A stretch of DNA of 64,000 bases from Halobacteriales archaeon QH_7_66_36 (GTDB lineage Archaea; Halobacteriota; Halobacteria; Halobacteriales; Haloarculaceae), in assembly GCA_003021175.1 (NCBI GenBank), contig PXQV01000015.1, positions 244,170-308,169 of the forward strand, read 5' to 3'. Shown here piece after piece: positions 16,598 to 24,451 of this stretch. Positions within the stretch are counted from its first letter, which is position 1, and every line of letters begins with the position of its first letter. The notes under the pieces were generated by a model. That model was not told the origin of the DNA. It saw only the letters and a list, made by a program, of their open reading frames with translations, and did not search any database. The position numbers and the translations under genes were made by a program.

Positions 16598-18772
16598 TTA
16601 TTCTCGTCCTCCGTTGTCGATGGTTCGGTGTTCTGCCTGTGTGGATTCGATTTTGAGCCGGGTGTCGAGGCGTCCGGAGATTTTGAGAATTGCTTCGCTG
16701 TACGCGGAGTCTGTCCCGGTTTTGAGTTCGTGGAGTTCCTGTCGCTCCCTGTCTGATAGTTGGAAGTAGTTGACGACGGAGTCCGGGACGCGGTCGTGCC
16801 GCATGAAGACCTTGCCGGGCATGTTGTCGAGGATTTCTCGGCCTTCCCGGCAGTAGGTGAAGTGGGATGCGTTCTGGCTGATCAGGGTGATCGCGGTGTT
16901 GGTGTCCCGTGCTTCGAGGATGAACTGGTTCAAGACCCTGCGGCCTTCCTCGTCGTTCATCAGGATGCGGGCTTCGTCGATCAGGACCAGAGTTTTCTTC
17001 TCGTTCCTGCTGGTGTGGTGGTAGATGTTCTCGACGAGGTCGACGAGTTCTTCGACGTTGTCCTGCTGTCCGCGGCTACTGACTTGGAAGCATATATCGT
17101 CGTCCTGAGGATCGAATTTTGTTCGTTCTCCCAGTGTGTGGGTGGTTCCGCCGAGTGATTCGATTACATGGCTGTACTCTTTTTTCGGGTCTACGATGAT
17201 GATCTGGAGGTTGTTGTAGGCGATTTTGGAGCGTAGGAGTTCGAGTTTCGCCGCGTAGGACTTGCCGGAGCCGACCATTCCCATCCGCGCCATTGAATGG
17301 GAGGACCAGGAGAACCGGTCGGCGAGAATCGGTGTGTCGTCGCTGGTGTCGACTCCGTAGATGATGCCTTGTTCTTGGCTGGTTTGCTGTGTTCCGAATG
17401 GGAAGCCTGCGGCTGCGCTTGTTGAGGGTACTAGCTGTGTTTCGTTGAGTGGGTCTCCGTGGAGTGGTTGCTGTGTTTTGTAGGCTTGGTCGGTTCTGAG
17501 TGCGGTGTGTCCGTACTGGAATTGCAGGGTTTCCAACCGGTTTTTGACCTGTCTGTGGGTTTGCAGTGTCTTTGCTTTGGATTCGCTGTGGCTGGTGATG
17601 TAGGCGCTGTAGTCGACGGGTTGTGCTTGTCTGTCTGCGAGGAGGTCGAGTATCCATTCCGTGTCTTCGAGGAGTGTTTCGAGTTTGTTGGTGCCGCGGT
17701 AGCCTTGGCTGAGGAAGGAGTCGATCTCTGCGTTCAGTTTTTCTGAAAGGCGTTGAAGTTTCTTCGTGGCTTTTCCGGTGTCTCTTGGTTCGATGACCTG
17801 TGTTACGTCGACGAGTCCGTCTGTTCGGAGGAGTTGTAGCGGCCAGCCGAGTTCGACTGTTGTAGGGAATTCGGAGATGTAGAGGGTTTTCCGGTAGTGG
17901 TAGGGTGAGCTGTAGCCTTCTCTTCTTGAGGTCCAGGTTGGTGAAGGCTCCGGGCCATCGTAGAGTATGCTTGTGTCGTCTTTGCTGCCGGTGACGAACC
18001 GGTCTGCCGTGTTTTTCAGTTCCCATCCGGTGAGGCGTTCGGCCTGTAGGTCTGCGGTGTTGACCGTGTCTACGACTTCCTGGCACCGGTTGTCGAGCTT
18101 GCTTTTGACCGCTTTGTCTCCGTTACTGGATGTGACGGGAAGTAGGTTGAGCAGCCAGTTTCCGGTGTCTTTCTCGACTCTGAGGGTGATGTAGTGTTTT
18201 GTCGTGGATAGGTCTCTTTCTGAAAGGCTGTGGCAGAATTCGAGGTAGTCCTCTTTCAGATGTTTTTTCGCGTAGATTTTCTGTGACTGGTTTTCTTCTA
18301 TTTTCCCGGCGTATTTTTTCAGGCTGAGTTCTTGTTGGGTGGAGTGGATGTGGACCGGGTAGTTGACGGTGTCAAGCAGGTTCTGGTAGACATTGTGCAG
18401 TGCGCCTTGTTCTGAGTCGGTCCGCATGTCGAGGTTGGTGGGTGAGATTTCGATTACTGCGGTGCTTGACCCGTCTTCCAGTGTGATGTACCGGTCGTTT
18501 TTCGAGGTGATCTGTGAGTCTTCCAACCGCTTCTTTTCGATGGCCCACCGGGGCAGGTTGTAGAGCAGGGTGTCGAGGTGCTGTCCGTAGGGAGTCCACC
18601 AGTACCAGGTACCTCCGAGAACTGCTGAGATCCCGAGGAGGACCGGTTCCGGTTTCAGGAAGTAGGTCAGTACGGGGAAGAGCCCGAGCCGGATGATGTC
18701 CGGGAAGGTGAACTGGCCGAACAGTTTTGTCGGGACTTCTAACCGGCCGGGAACCCGGATTTTGACGCTCAT
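16598..18772 (-). CDS. VirB4/TraC-like conjugation ATPase with N-terminal VirB3-like segment
   Basis: The 724-residue protein begins with a PrgI/VirB3-like segment (VPTKLFGQFTFPDIIRLG, then two hydrophobic helices, about 25-65). It continues into a VirB4 ATPase: Walker A GMVGSGKS near residue 500 and Walker B KTLVLIDEARIL. LISQNASHF and a DRERQELHEL region precede the C terminus. VirB4 proteins power assembly of type IV secretion channels. The ATG at 18772 overlaps the upstream stop as ATGA, which argues for this start over the one at 18787. An Arg/Gly tail follows. Confidence 0.85.
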   Translation of the reverse strand: MSVKIRVPGRLEVPTKLFGQFTFPDIIRLGLFPVLTYFLKPEPVLLGISAVLGGTWYWWTPYGQHLDTLLYNLPRWAIEKKRLEDSQITSKNDRYITLEDGSSTAVIEISPTNLDMRTDSEQGALHNVYQNLLDTVNYPVHIHSTQQELSLKKYAGKIEENQSQKIYAKKHLKEDYLEFCHSLSERDLSTTKHYITLRVEKDTGNWLLNLLPVTSSNGDKAVKSKLDNRCQEVVDTVNTADLQAERLTGWELKNTADRFVTGSKDDTSILYDGPEPSPTWTSRREGYSSPYHYRKTLYISEFPTTVELGWPLQLLRTDGLVDVTQVIEPRDTGKATKKLQRLSEKLNAEIDSFLSQGYRGTNKLETLLEDTEWILDLLADRQAQPVDYSAYITSHSESKAKTLQTHRQVKNRLETLQFQYGHTALRTDQAYKTQQPLHGDPLNETQLVPSTSAAAGFPFGTQQTSQEQGIIYGVDTSDDTPILADRFSWSSHSMARMGMVGSGKSYAAKLELLRSKIAYNNLQIIIVDPKKEYSHVIESLGGTTHTLGERTKFDPQDDDICFQVSSRGQQDNVEELVDLVENIYHHTSRNEKKTLVLIDEARILMNDEEGRRVLNQFILEARDTNTAITLISQNASHFTYCREGREILDNMPGKVFMRHDRVPDSVVNYFQLSDRERQELHELKTGTDSAYSEAILKISGRLDTRLKIESTQAEHRTIDNGGRE

Positions 18773-19893
18773 GAATCCTTCCCCCATGGGTAGGAGACAT
18801 CCATCGATTCAGAGGCGCGGCGTTTCTGCCGGTTTTCCCGGAGGCGTTGACGCTGCTGCCTGTTCAGCAGTTGTTCCTGTCTCTGCTGGTCTTCAGACTT
18901 GACTCGGTCCTTGACGCTTCCTGACGCGGTGTAGGCCATTCCGACTGCGGCCTGTGAGGCATCCCAGATCTGTTTAGGGACCAGCAGGAGCAGGACGAGT
19001 GATGCGACTCCGAGAAGCCAGTTTGAGACGCTTTGTAATGCACCGGTTCCTGCTCCTTTCATCAATGCGAAGGAGAACTTGAGAACGAGCATGTCCAAGG
19101 GTACGATCATCAAGGCGGCGAACCAGCCTGCGATGAACGTGTCTGCGTATCTCTTTGCCCGTGGGAGGCTCCAGACTACCGCGAGGAGTGGTGAGATCGC
19201 GGCGACGAACAGGATGTAGATGTCCCTGATTATGAGGAGGACTGCGACGATTACCAGTAGCAGGGATTGTAGGACGTAGGCGAGTAGTATGCCGGTGCTG
19301 AGGCCGAACATCTGTTGAAAGTTGGTTGTGAAGGCGTCGGGTCGGAATGCCTGTGTTAGTGCTTCGGTGAAGTCGACTCCGAGCTGTAGAAGCGGGAGTG
19401 ATACTGCGCTGAAGACGAGTGCTATCACGACTCTGGGCAGGATTTTCCGGACTTCCCCGTAGGAGACACCGAGTACTGGTCCGATCATGTGGAGGAGTCC
19501 TGCGACGACGAAGGCCAGTCCGGAGAGGCTGTATGTGACGAGGAGGACGTCGCTGTGAACGTCTTCTACTGCCGGGTTGGGGTGGACTGTAGGTGTGTAT
19601 CCGAATAGGTCGAGGAAGCCGGATAGTACGTGTTCTCCAAGTGCTTTGAACGGGTCGTAGAGAACTGATTTGAGTGTCTCCGCCAGTACCCTGTCCCAGT
19701 CTTGTTTGAAGCTCCGGAATTCCTGGTTGAGGTCGCTGATTGCTTCTATGACTCCGCTCAGGTCGATTACCGGTCCTTCGCCTTCTTCCTCTTCTTCGTC
19801 TTCTGGTGTTGTTTCCTGTGCTGCTACCGGGGCTGCCAGTAGTGTTGAGATCAGGAGTAGGGAGAGGACGCCGAGAGTGATGTTCCTCTTCAT
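18769..19893 (-). CDS. VirB6/TrbL-like polytopic channel protein
   Basis: This 374-residue protein has a cleavable signal-like start (LLLISTLLAAPVAAQ) and a Glu-rich linker (about 28-40). A helical outer segment follows, then six or more transmembrane helices (about 118-320) and a charged, Gln/Arg-rich cytoplasmic tail. This layout and its place between a pilin-like gene and VirB4 fit the VirB6/TrbL inner-channel component. No sequence motif proves the family. It overlaps the VirB4-like gene by 4 bases and follows the pilin-like gene by 3 bases. Confidence 0.7.
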   Translation of the reverse strand: MKRNITLGVLSLLLISTLLAAPVAAQETTPEDEEEEEGEGPVIDLSGVIEAISDLNQEFRSFKQDWDRVLAETLKSVLYDPFKALGEHVLSGFLDLFGYTPTVHPNPAVEDVHSDVLLVTYSLSGLAFVVAGLLHMIGPVLGVSYGEVRKILPRVVIALVFSAVSLPLLQLGVDFTEALTQAFRPDAFTTNFQQMFGLSTGILLAYVLQSLLLVIVAVLLIIRDIYILFVAAISPLLAVVWSLPRAKRYADTFIAGWFAALMIVPLDMLVLKFSFALMKGAGTGALQSVSNWLLGVASLVLLLLVPKQIWDASQAAVGMAYTASGSVKDRVKSEDQQRQEQLLNRQQRQRLRENRQKRRASESMDVSYPWGKDS

Positions 19894-19896
19894 GGT

Positions 19897-20256
19897 TTAT
19901 GAGCAGATCGTGGTGCCGAGTTCGTTCACGAGGAACGATACAATCATATTCGCGGACAGGAGCAGGATTGACCCGATCAACACGTTCTTCGCCACCGATT
20001 TTCCAAGCCGGGTGTTGTCCTGTCCGGGCAGGATGAGGAGCAGCCCTGCCGTGGTGAAGCCAAGTGTTGCGAGCCCAACACCGCCGAGGAAGGCGAGTTC
20101 TGTGATTGAGTTCAGGAGGTCGAAGAGTGGTTGCAGGTTCTCTGGTGGAGTACAGTTTTCAGGTGTCTGTGCTGCTGCGGGCGCGGTCATGATGGCGAGC
20201 ACTGCCGTTGCTTGGAGAGACAGTGTCGCCACTCTCTGAGTGATTGACTCGTTCAT
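19897..20256 (-). CDS. VirB2-like small pilin/membrane subunit
   Basis: The 119-residue product has a signal peptide ending in APAAAQ (about 25-30), a short outer loop with two Cys, and two transmembrane helices (about 57-77 and 88-110). A short basic hairpin (RLGKSVAKN) lies between the helices. This is the architecture of VirB2/TrbC-type pilins, and it is the first gene of the conjugation operon. A terminal Cys (TTICS) could pair with the outer Cys. The assignment rests on topology and operon position. Confidence 0.65.
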   Translation of the reverse strand: MNESITQRVATLSLQATAVLAIMTAPAAAQTPENCTPPENLQPLFDLLNSITELAFLGGVGLATLGFTTAGLLLILPGQDNTRLGKSVAKNVLIGSILLLSANMIVSFLVNELGTTICS

Positions 20257-20279
20257 TTTTGGTCTGCGAATGTGGTTCA

Positions 20280-20312
20280 GCGTACGTGCCGACCGAATGG
20301 CATCTGGTACGC
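20280..20312. promoter_or_regulatory. Two-step inverted repeat upstream of conjugation operon
   Basis: Arms GCGTAC (20280-20285) and GTACGC (20307-20312) enclose inner arms GTGCC (20286-20290) and GGCAT (20299-20303). The element sits 24 bases before the first gene of the minus-strand conjugation operon. It could be an operator or a nicking/recombination site. Confidence 0.45.
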
Positions 20313-20391
20313 TTCTGCCCTTTCAGCGGGCTTTCACCGCAGAAAAATATAGGGCGAGGGAGGTTTTCAATCGCATTAAGAGGAATCTCAA

Positions 20392-20406
20392 ACTGACTGG
20401 GTCAGT
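20392..20406. promoter_or_regulatory. Perfect dyad upstream of AbrB-RHH regulator
   Basis: ACTGAC-TGG-GTCAGT is a perfect 6-bp inverted repeat 36 bases before the ATG of the divergent regulator at 20443. It is a candidate operator for that regulator. Confidence 0.4.
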
Positions 20407-20442
20407 ACAGGAGCAGATTATGAGAAGTCACAAAGTCATTCT

Positions 20443-20988
20443 ATGAACTACGATACTCACTATTCTGAGCGGATTCGAGTAGTTACTACAGACGGACGCG
20501 GGAAGACGTACGGAGTCACGTTACCTGAAGAGGTGGATAAATTGGGTATTGAGACAGCAGATTTGCTTGATGTGAATCTGGCGGTTGAGAAGACGGCCGA
20601 AAAGGAAATCACGTATGTAGTGGCTGAGCGGGTTTCAGAAGATGCTGAAAAACGAGGAAGAAAGGTGCAAGGAGGAACAGAGAACCATCCCAAGCTGTTC
20701 TTTACCCTCCCGAAGCGTTGGACAAGGGGCGAGGAGCAGTCGGCAGAGTTTCCTGTAGAAGCTGGCGAGAAGGTGAGAGTAGTTCTGGTGGGAGATGGAA
20801 CATTCTTGGTTGTGAGAGAAGAAGAGTTCTTCAATTACTTTGAGAAATCGGATCGCGTGGTTATCCAGATGCCAGAAGAGAACTTAGAGGCCTTGGATGA
20901 ACTGATAGAGAGGGGTGAAATAGATAGTTACAGCGATGCCGTAAAGTCTTCTTTCAATGAATTATCCGAAGGTGACAAGAGCAATTAA
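20443..20988 (+). CDS. Putative AbrB-like plus ribbon-helix-helix regulator
   Basis: This 181-residue protein has two similar beta-rich segments (about 10-60 with TYGVTLPEEVDKLGI, and 75-125 with KLFFTLPKRWTRGE), each resembling a swapped-hairpin AbrB-type half. The C-terminal segment RVVIQMPEENLEALDELIERGE, then YSDAVKSSFNEL, has the spacing of an RHH fold. Such a fusion of two DNA-binding folds would suit control of the divergent conjugation operon, which starts 186 bp away. Gene composition is AT-rich. The domain reading is from pattern only. Confidence 0.6.
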   Translation: MNYDTHYSERIRVVTTDGRGKTYGVTLPEEVDKLGIETADLLDVNLAVEKTAEKEITYVVAERVSEDAEKRGRKVQGGTENHPKLFFTLPKRWTRGEEQSAEFPVEAGEKVRVVLVGDGTFLVVREEEFFNYFEKSDRVVIQMPEENLEALDELIERGEIDSYSDAVKSSFNELSEGDKSN

Positions 20989-21027
20989 AAGATTTGTTTT
21001 CTAGCAGTAGATACCGAGGGGGTTGCT

Positions 21028-21480
21028 ATAGAATTCGACTCGATAAATGTTGAATATCCTGTTGATGAATACTCAAAGATTTTTGAAAAGGCTACAGAGG
21101 CGTTAGAGGACGCAGGATTTGAGACGAGCAGTTACTCTGCAAGATTCACGAGAGAAAACATCTGGGAGAATAGCGAAGACCCCGAAGAGGCTTTACAAGA
21201 AGTACAGGAGCAGTTGAAGGATCGGAGCTATGTTTCAATCACGGTTGAAGAGCCATACGATGAGAATGGCGAGAGATTGTTTGGCTACGACATACAGTTC
21301 GTTAGTGATGATGATACCGGATACTTCTGTCTAACAAGGAGCTATGATAATCCGGAGGTTTCGGAAAGGGCGGCGGATCAGTGGAGGGCAAAGATCGAAA
21401 GAGCACTTTTAGACCACGACTTGCCGGTGATGTTGGGAGACGTCGATGATGAAGACAACAGTCCGATCACAGAAATATAG
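21028..21480 (+). CDS. Acidic hypothetical protein with probable AUA start
   Basis: The frame continues without stop right after the TAA of the upstream regulator, in the same phase, and looks coding throughout (EFDSINVEYPVDEYSKIF, then many acidic codons). No ATG, GTG or TTG occurs before 21214. An ATA at 21028 follows GAGGGGG with a 5-base spacer and gives a sensible N terminus (about 150 residues). Starting at TTG 21214 would drop the first 62 residues. Function unknown; a stop-codon readthrough extension of the upstream regulator is the alternative. Confidence 0.5.
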   Translation: MEFDSINVEYPVDEYSKIFEKATEALEDAGFETSSYSARFTRENIWENSEDPEEALQEVQEQLKDRSYVSITVEEPYDENGERLFGYDIQFVSDDDTGYFCLTRSYDNPEVSERAADQWRAKIERALLDHDLPVMLGDVDDEDNSPITEI

Positions 21481-21612
21481 ACCGAACTCAGAACTACTAT
21501 ACTATGTCTTTTCTATGCCTTTTCTTAAGTACGTGATATGGAAACCGTGAATGAAGATAGAGTAATTTCACGTATCTGTAGGCGGGCCAGGTGGTTCTAC
21601 GCAAAGAACTCA

Positions 21613-21628
21613 AATAGTATTCACTATT
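21613..21628. promoter_or_regulatory. Inverted repeat before winged-helix gene
   Basis: AATAGT-attc-ACTATT is a perfect 6-bp dyad about 54 bases upstream of the HTH gene at 21682, beside an AT-rich promoter-like tract. It may be an autoregulatory operator. Confidence 0.35.
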
Positions 21629-21681
21629 AAGTAACAAATATAAAGATTGTTGTCTCTTCTGGTGACAGGTGTATCGCAGTT

Positions 21682-22080
21682 GTGGCTGACGAGGATTATG
21701 GAATTAAGAACGTAGATGTCCTGGGAGACATGATGTATGCCCTTAACAAACCGGAGAAAATCATTACTTACGACCGTATTGCAAGAGATCATAGATCTAC
21801 GGACATCAGAGATGATATGGATGTTGCAAACTCAACTATATACAATTACAAGGACGAGTTCATGGCGCTGGGATGGATAGATCATGAACTGAACCTGACT
21901 GATGAAGGAGAGTTTGTATACCAGACACTCCAGAGACTTGACGAAGAATATGGCGAATTACTTTACCAACAGGCAAGAGATGAATTCAAACAAGCTGGCG
22001 AAGAAATGATTGATAGAGCTGGCCCAGATGATGACGCGACCGGAGAGATTGATCAAATGGTACAAGACTTGGATGAGTGA
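21682..22080 (+). CDS. Winged-helix DNA-binding protein
   Basis: The 132-residue protein has a winged-helix core (about 10-70: DVLGDMMYALNKPEKIITYDR, then MDVANSTIYNYKDEFMALGWI, and the wing HELNLTDEGEFV). An acidic helical tail follows. The GTG at 21682 is used here; an ATC at 21673 lies 7 bases after GGTGA and would add three residues, echoing the odd starts of the following operon. It probably regulates nearby element genes. Confidence 0.65.
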   Translation: MADEDYGIKNVDVLGDMMYALNKPEKIITYDRIARDHRSTDIRDDMDVANSTIYNYKDEFMALGWIDHELNLTDEGEFVYQTLQRLDEEYGELLYQQARDEFKQAGEEMIDRAGPDDDATGEIDQMVQDLDE

Positions 22081-22349
22081 CAATCTACAACCTCTCTCTC
22101 TTTCTCTTCTCAAGTACATTAGAACTGAGATCAGAAGCAGCGGCATAGTTGATTCTACGTATCCCTGGGTGATCCTGATCACGCCCGCGCTACAAGTGAG
22201 GAGCCAGAGCTTCTGGTTGTAGTCCACTACAGGTTTGGAAACCAGTCTTGATTCTTTTACCAGTTGTCCACTGTTCCAAGTGAAGCCCGGTGTCTCAATC
22301 CTCTACTACCCTTTCCCCATCCAGTGGTTTTCTACAGAGGTGACTCAGT

Positions 22350-23336
22350 ATTCAAGACGAGATCTACAACTTTGATAACTTGGATGAACTCTATGAAACC
22401 GCAGCAGAACTTCCCGAGGTAGACCGGCACGACGTCTACGCACACCACACCGGGGAAGACGAATGGGAGCAGGTACCGTACCGAGACTCGTTGTGGACGG
22501 ATGACGGCAGGGCTACAGGTATAGTCTCCAGCAACCAGGACTTCTACAACATAATCCAGTACGGAGATATCCTGGAAACCGTGGGAGACGCCGTAGATCA
22601 ACGCGGATTGGACGTGAACGGCAGGGTCTCAGTTTCTCCGACAGCGCACAAGATGAGTGCCATGCTTGACTTCGACGAGGAGGTGTACGCGTCCCAGGAC
22701 GACCCTATCGATCTCGGGCTCAAGATCCGGTCGGGGCATAGCGGCTTTCACGGCTTGAAGTACGATGTCGGGGCGGAACGCCAGGTATGCAGTAACGGCA
22801 TGGTGGCCTTCGTATCTGACCTGCACTTCGACCAGACGCATGGCGAGCCGTTCCAGCCAGGGTTAGCGTACAATGCCGTGGATGCAGTTGTCGAGAGCCC
22901 GGCAGTGATTGAGCATCGTTTGGCGCAGGCGCAGAACCGGGAACTGTTGAACCAGGATGAAGCCCTGCTGGTATTGATGGATACGGGGATTGACCGGTAC
23001 CTTGATCAACCGGTGCCTGACCTGTTGAACGCGTTGCATAGTGAAGTCGAGGACCCGGAGAGCCCGACGCTTTACGAGACGTACAACGCGGGCACACGTG
23101 CCCTAACACACTACACTCGGGACGTACCGGACTACGAGCTCGACGACGGCTTCGAATCCCTGTCCCGGTTACTGGAGACAGGAGGCTCCGAGATACCCGA
23201 ACCGGAGAATCTTGGTAGAAGCACAGTCGACCGACGGAGCCGTGAACTGATCGAACAGGGAGACTCCGAGCCGTACTGGGAAGACGAGGTCGAAACCCTT
23301 CGAGAACTCAGAGAAGAGCACGAACTACGAGCGTAA
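22350..23336 (+). CDS. DUF932 family protein with AUU start
   Basis: The 328-residue protein matches DUF932 (phage/plasmid-related) in its core: VSPTAHKMSAMLDF, LGLKIRSGHSGFHGLKYDVGAERQVCSNGMVAF, then a helical C-terminal half. The in-frame stop at 22341 leaves only ATT at 22350 or TTG at 22380 as starts. The ATT lies exactly 6 bases after a GGTGA ribosome-binding site and gives MQDEIYNFDNLDELYETA. DUF932 proteins occur on plasmids, phages and conjugative elements, with unknown function. A GTGATC-ct-GATCAC palindrome lies upstream at 22169-22182. Confidence 0.75.
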   Translation: MQDEIYNFDNLDELYETAAELPEVDRHDVYAHHTGEDEWEQVPYRDSLWTDDGRATGIVSSNQDFYNIIQYGDILETVGDAVDQRGLDVNGRVSVSPTAHKMSAMLDFDEEVYASQDDPIDLGLKIRSGHSGFHGLKYDVGAERQVCSNGMVAFVSDLHFDQTHGEPFQPGLAYNAVDAVVESPAVIEHRLAQAQNRELLNQDEALLVLMDTGIDRYLDQPVPDLLNALHSEVEDPESPTLYETYNAGTRALTHYTRDVPDYELDDGFESLSRLLETGGSEIPEPENLGRSTVDRRSRELIEQGDSEPYWEDEVETLRELREEHELRA

Positions 23337-23347
23337 GGTGATACACA

Positions 23348-23674
23348 ATTACAGACTACGATGAAGAAGATCCTATCGCGGAGTGGGAGGCTGCTTTTCT
23401 TCCTGATTGGGAGTGGGAGGCCTACGACAAGGAGGATGACGGCCTGTACTTTGGCCGGGTTCGATCCCCTAACACGTACGGGAATTGGGAGTACGGCTAC
23501 TTCTCCCAAGAGCAACTTGAGAAGGCGGGTGCCTACAGGACGGATCTAGATCCGGAGGACGATGCGCCGTTGTTCCCTGACGGCGGCGAAGTAGAGATTG
23601 AGGATATTGTCGGCGTGTACGAAACCGAGTTGGAAGCGTTGCTGGAGGAAGGTGATCCACAATACAGGGAGTAG
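23348..23674 (+). CDS. DUF2958-like protein with AUU start
   Basis: The 108-residue acidic protein has the DUF2958 pattern GLYFGRVRSPN, then YGYFSQEQLEK. This family often sits beside DUF932 on mobile elements. No ATG, GTG or TTG precedes the conserved core in this frame. The ATT at 23348 lies exactly 6 bases after AAGGTGA, itself overlapping the stop region of the DUF932 gene. The following gene begins 13 bases before this gene ends. The function is unknown. Confidence 0.65.
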   Translation: MTDYDEEDPIAEWEAAFLPDWEWEAYDKEDDGLYFGRVRSPNTYGNWEYGYFSQEQLEKAGAYRTDLDPEDDAPLFPDGGEVEIEDIVGVYETELEALLEEGDPQYRE

Positions 23675-24120
23675 ATGAACTCCTCGAAGAGTACGCGGAG
23701 CAGAAACGGTACGTGGAAGAGGAGAAGCCGTTCTGGATGAACCTTACCGGCGGTACTTTCTCCGGCGAACTCCGGTACGAGCTGGAGAATTACTTCCCCG
23801 AGGTGCATTACAAGAAGGCGATTGACCAGGCCTTCAGAGAAGAGGCAGAGGACGAGGTGCTGCCGGATGGCGGGAGTAGGACGCAGTATTACTGGAGCGG
23901 GGAAGACGGAGTCGTATACCATACCGAATCAGGAGACGAACTGGTCGACCCTTTCTTCGGCTCCGTAGAGGAAGCAGAACGATACTTGGAAAATCTGGCT
24001 GATCTCCACGGGAAAGAACAGTACACCGGAATGGTGCTGCGAAAATCCGGGAACAGAAAAGTTGAGGAAGCAACCGAGGTGCTGACAGAGCAGAGCGGCC
24101 TCAGCGATTTCAAATTTTAG
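23662..24120 (+). CDS. Hypothetical protein with AUA start
   Basis: The 152-residue acidic protein is not recognised. It has an N-terminal helix (VDELLEEYAEQKRYVEEEK), a beta-rich middle, and a helical end. The frame opens after a TGA at 23653. ATA at 23662 lies 6 bases after a GGTGA within AGGTGATCC, a 9-base match to the archaeal 16S anti-Shine-Dalgarno. Starting at GTG 23713 would discard a coding-looking helix. The 13-base overlap with the DUF2958-like gene indicates one operon. Confidence 0.6.
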   Translation: MQGVDELLEEYAEQKRYVEEEKPFWMNLTGGTFSGELRYELENYFPEVHYKKAIDQAFREEAEDEVLPDGGSRTQYYWSGEDGVVYHTESGDELVDPFFGSVEEAERYLENLADLHGKEQYTGMVLRKSGNRKVEEATEVLTEQSGLSDFKF

Positions 24121-24137
24121 TAGGAAAGGTTGAGAGC

Positions 24138-24446
24138 ATGGTTTACGAGCAATATCACCTTCCGTTATCTGAAAATGAGGAGTTAGAGATTGAGTACGTA
24201 GAAAATTCTGAGTGGGATGGCCTTAGCGATCCATGTCCGGAATGCGAGGGTGAAGAATTCAATCATATCGAGTACAATGGAGGACACTACGGTCAATATC
24301 AGGGTACAGTCGTCGAGAGAACGGACTACTGGGATCAGAAAGGAAGTTTGTACACGGAGTGCTTGGACTGTGGAGAGGTATTGTTCAAGAATCCGGCCTA
24401 TGATGTCCTGAGAGGTTATCTTGATGGAGAATTCGATGCACCCTGA
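24138..24446 (+). CDS. Zinc-ribbon protein
   Basis: The 102-residue protein has two Cys pairs, CPECEGEEF (about 34-37) and CLDCGEVLF (about 76-79), separated by a beta-rich segment, typical of a zinc ribbon. It starts at a normal ATG 17 bases after the preceding gene, so it ends the DUF932 operon. It converges with the DUF1998 gene with a 5-bp gap. Nucleic-acid binding is plausible. Confidence 0.65.
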   Translation: MVYEQYHLPLSENEELEIEYVENSEWDGLSDPCPECEGEEFNHIEYNGGHYGQYQGTVVERTDYWDQKGSLYTECLDCGEVLFKNPAYDVLRGYLDGEFDAP

Positions 24447-24451
24447 ACCAT

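Noticed and set aside
13308-20256. Archaeal flagellum/type IV pilus operon
   Set aside because: VirB4- and VirD4-type ATPases and a TrbL-like protein indicate conjugation; no PilB/PilC or prepilin peptidase motifs were found.
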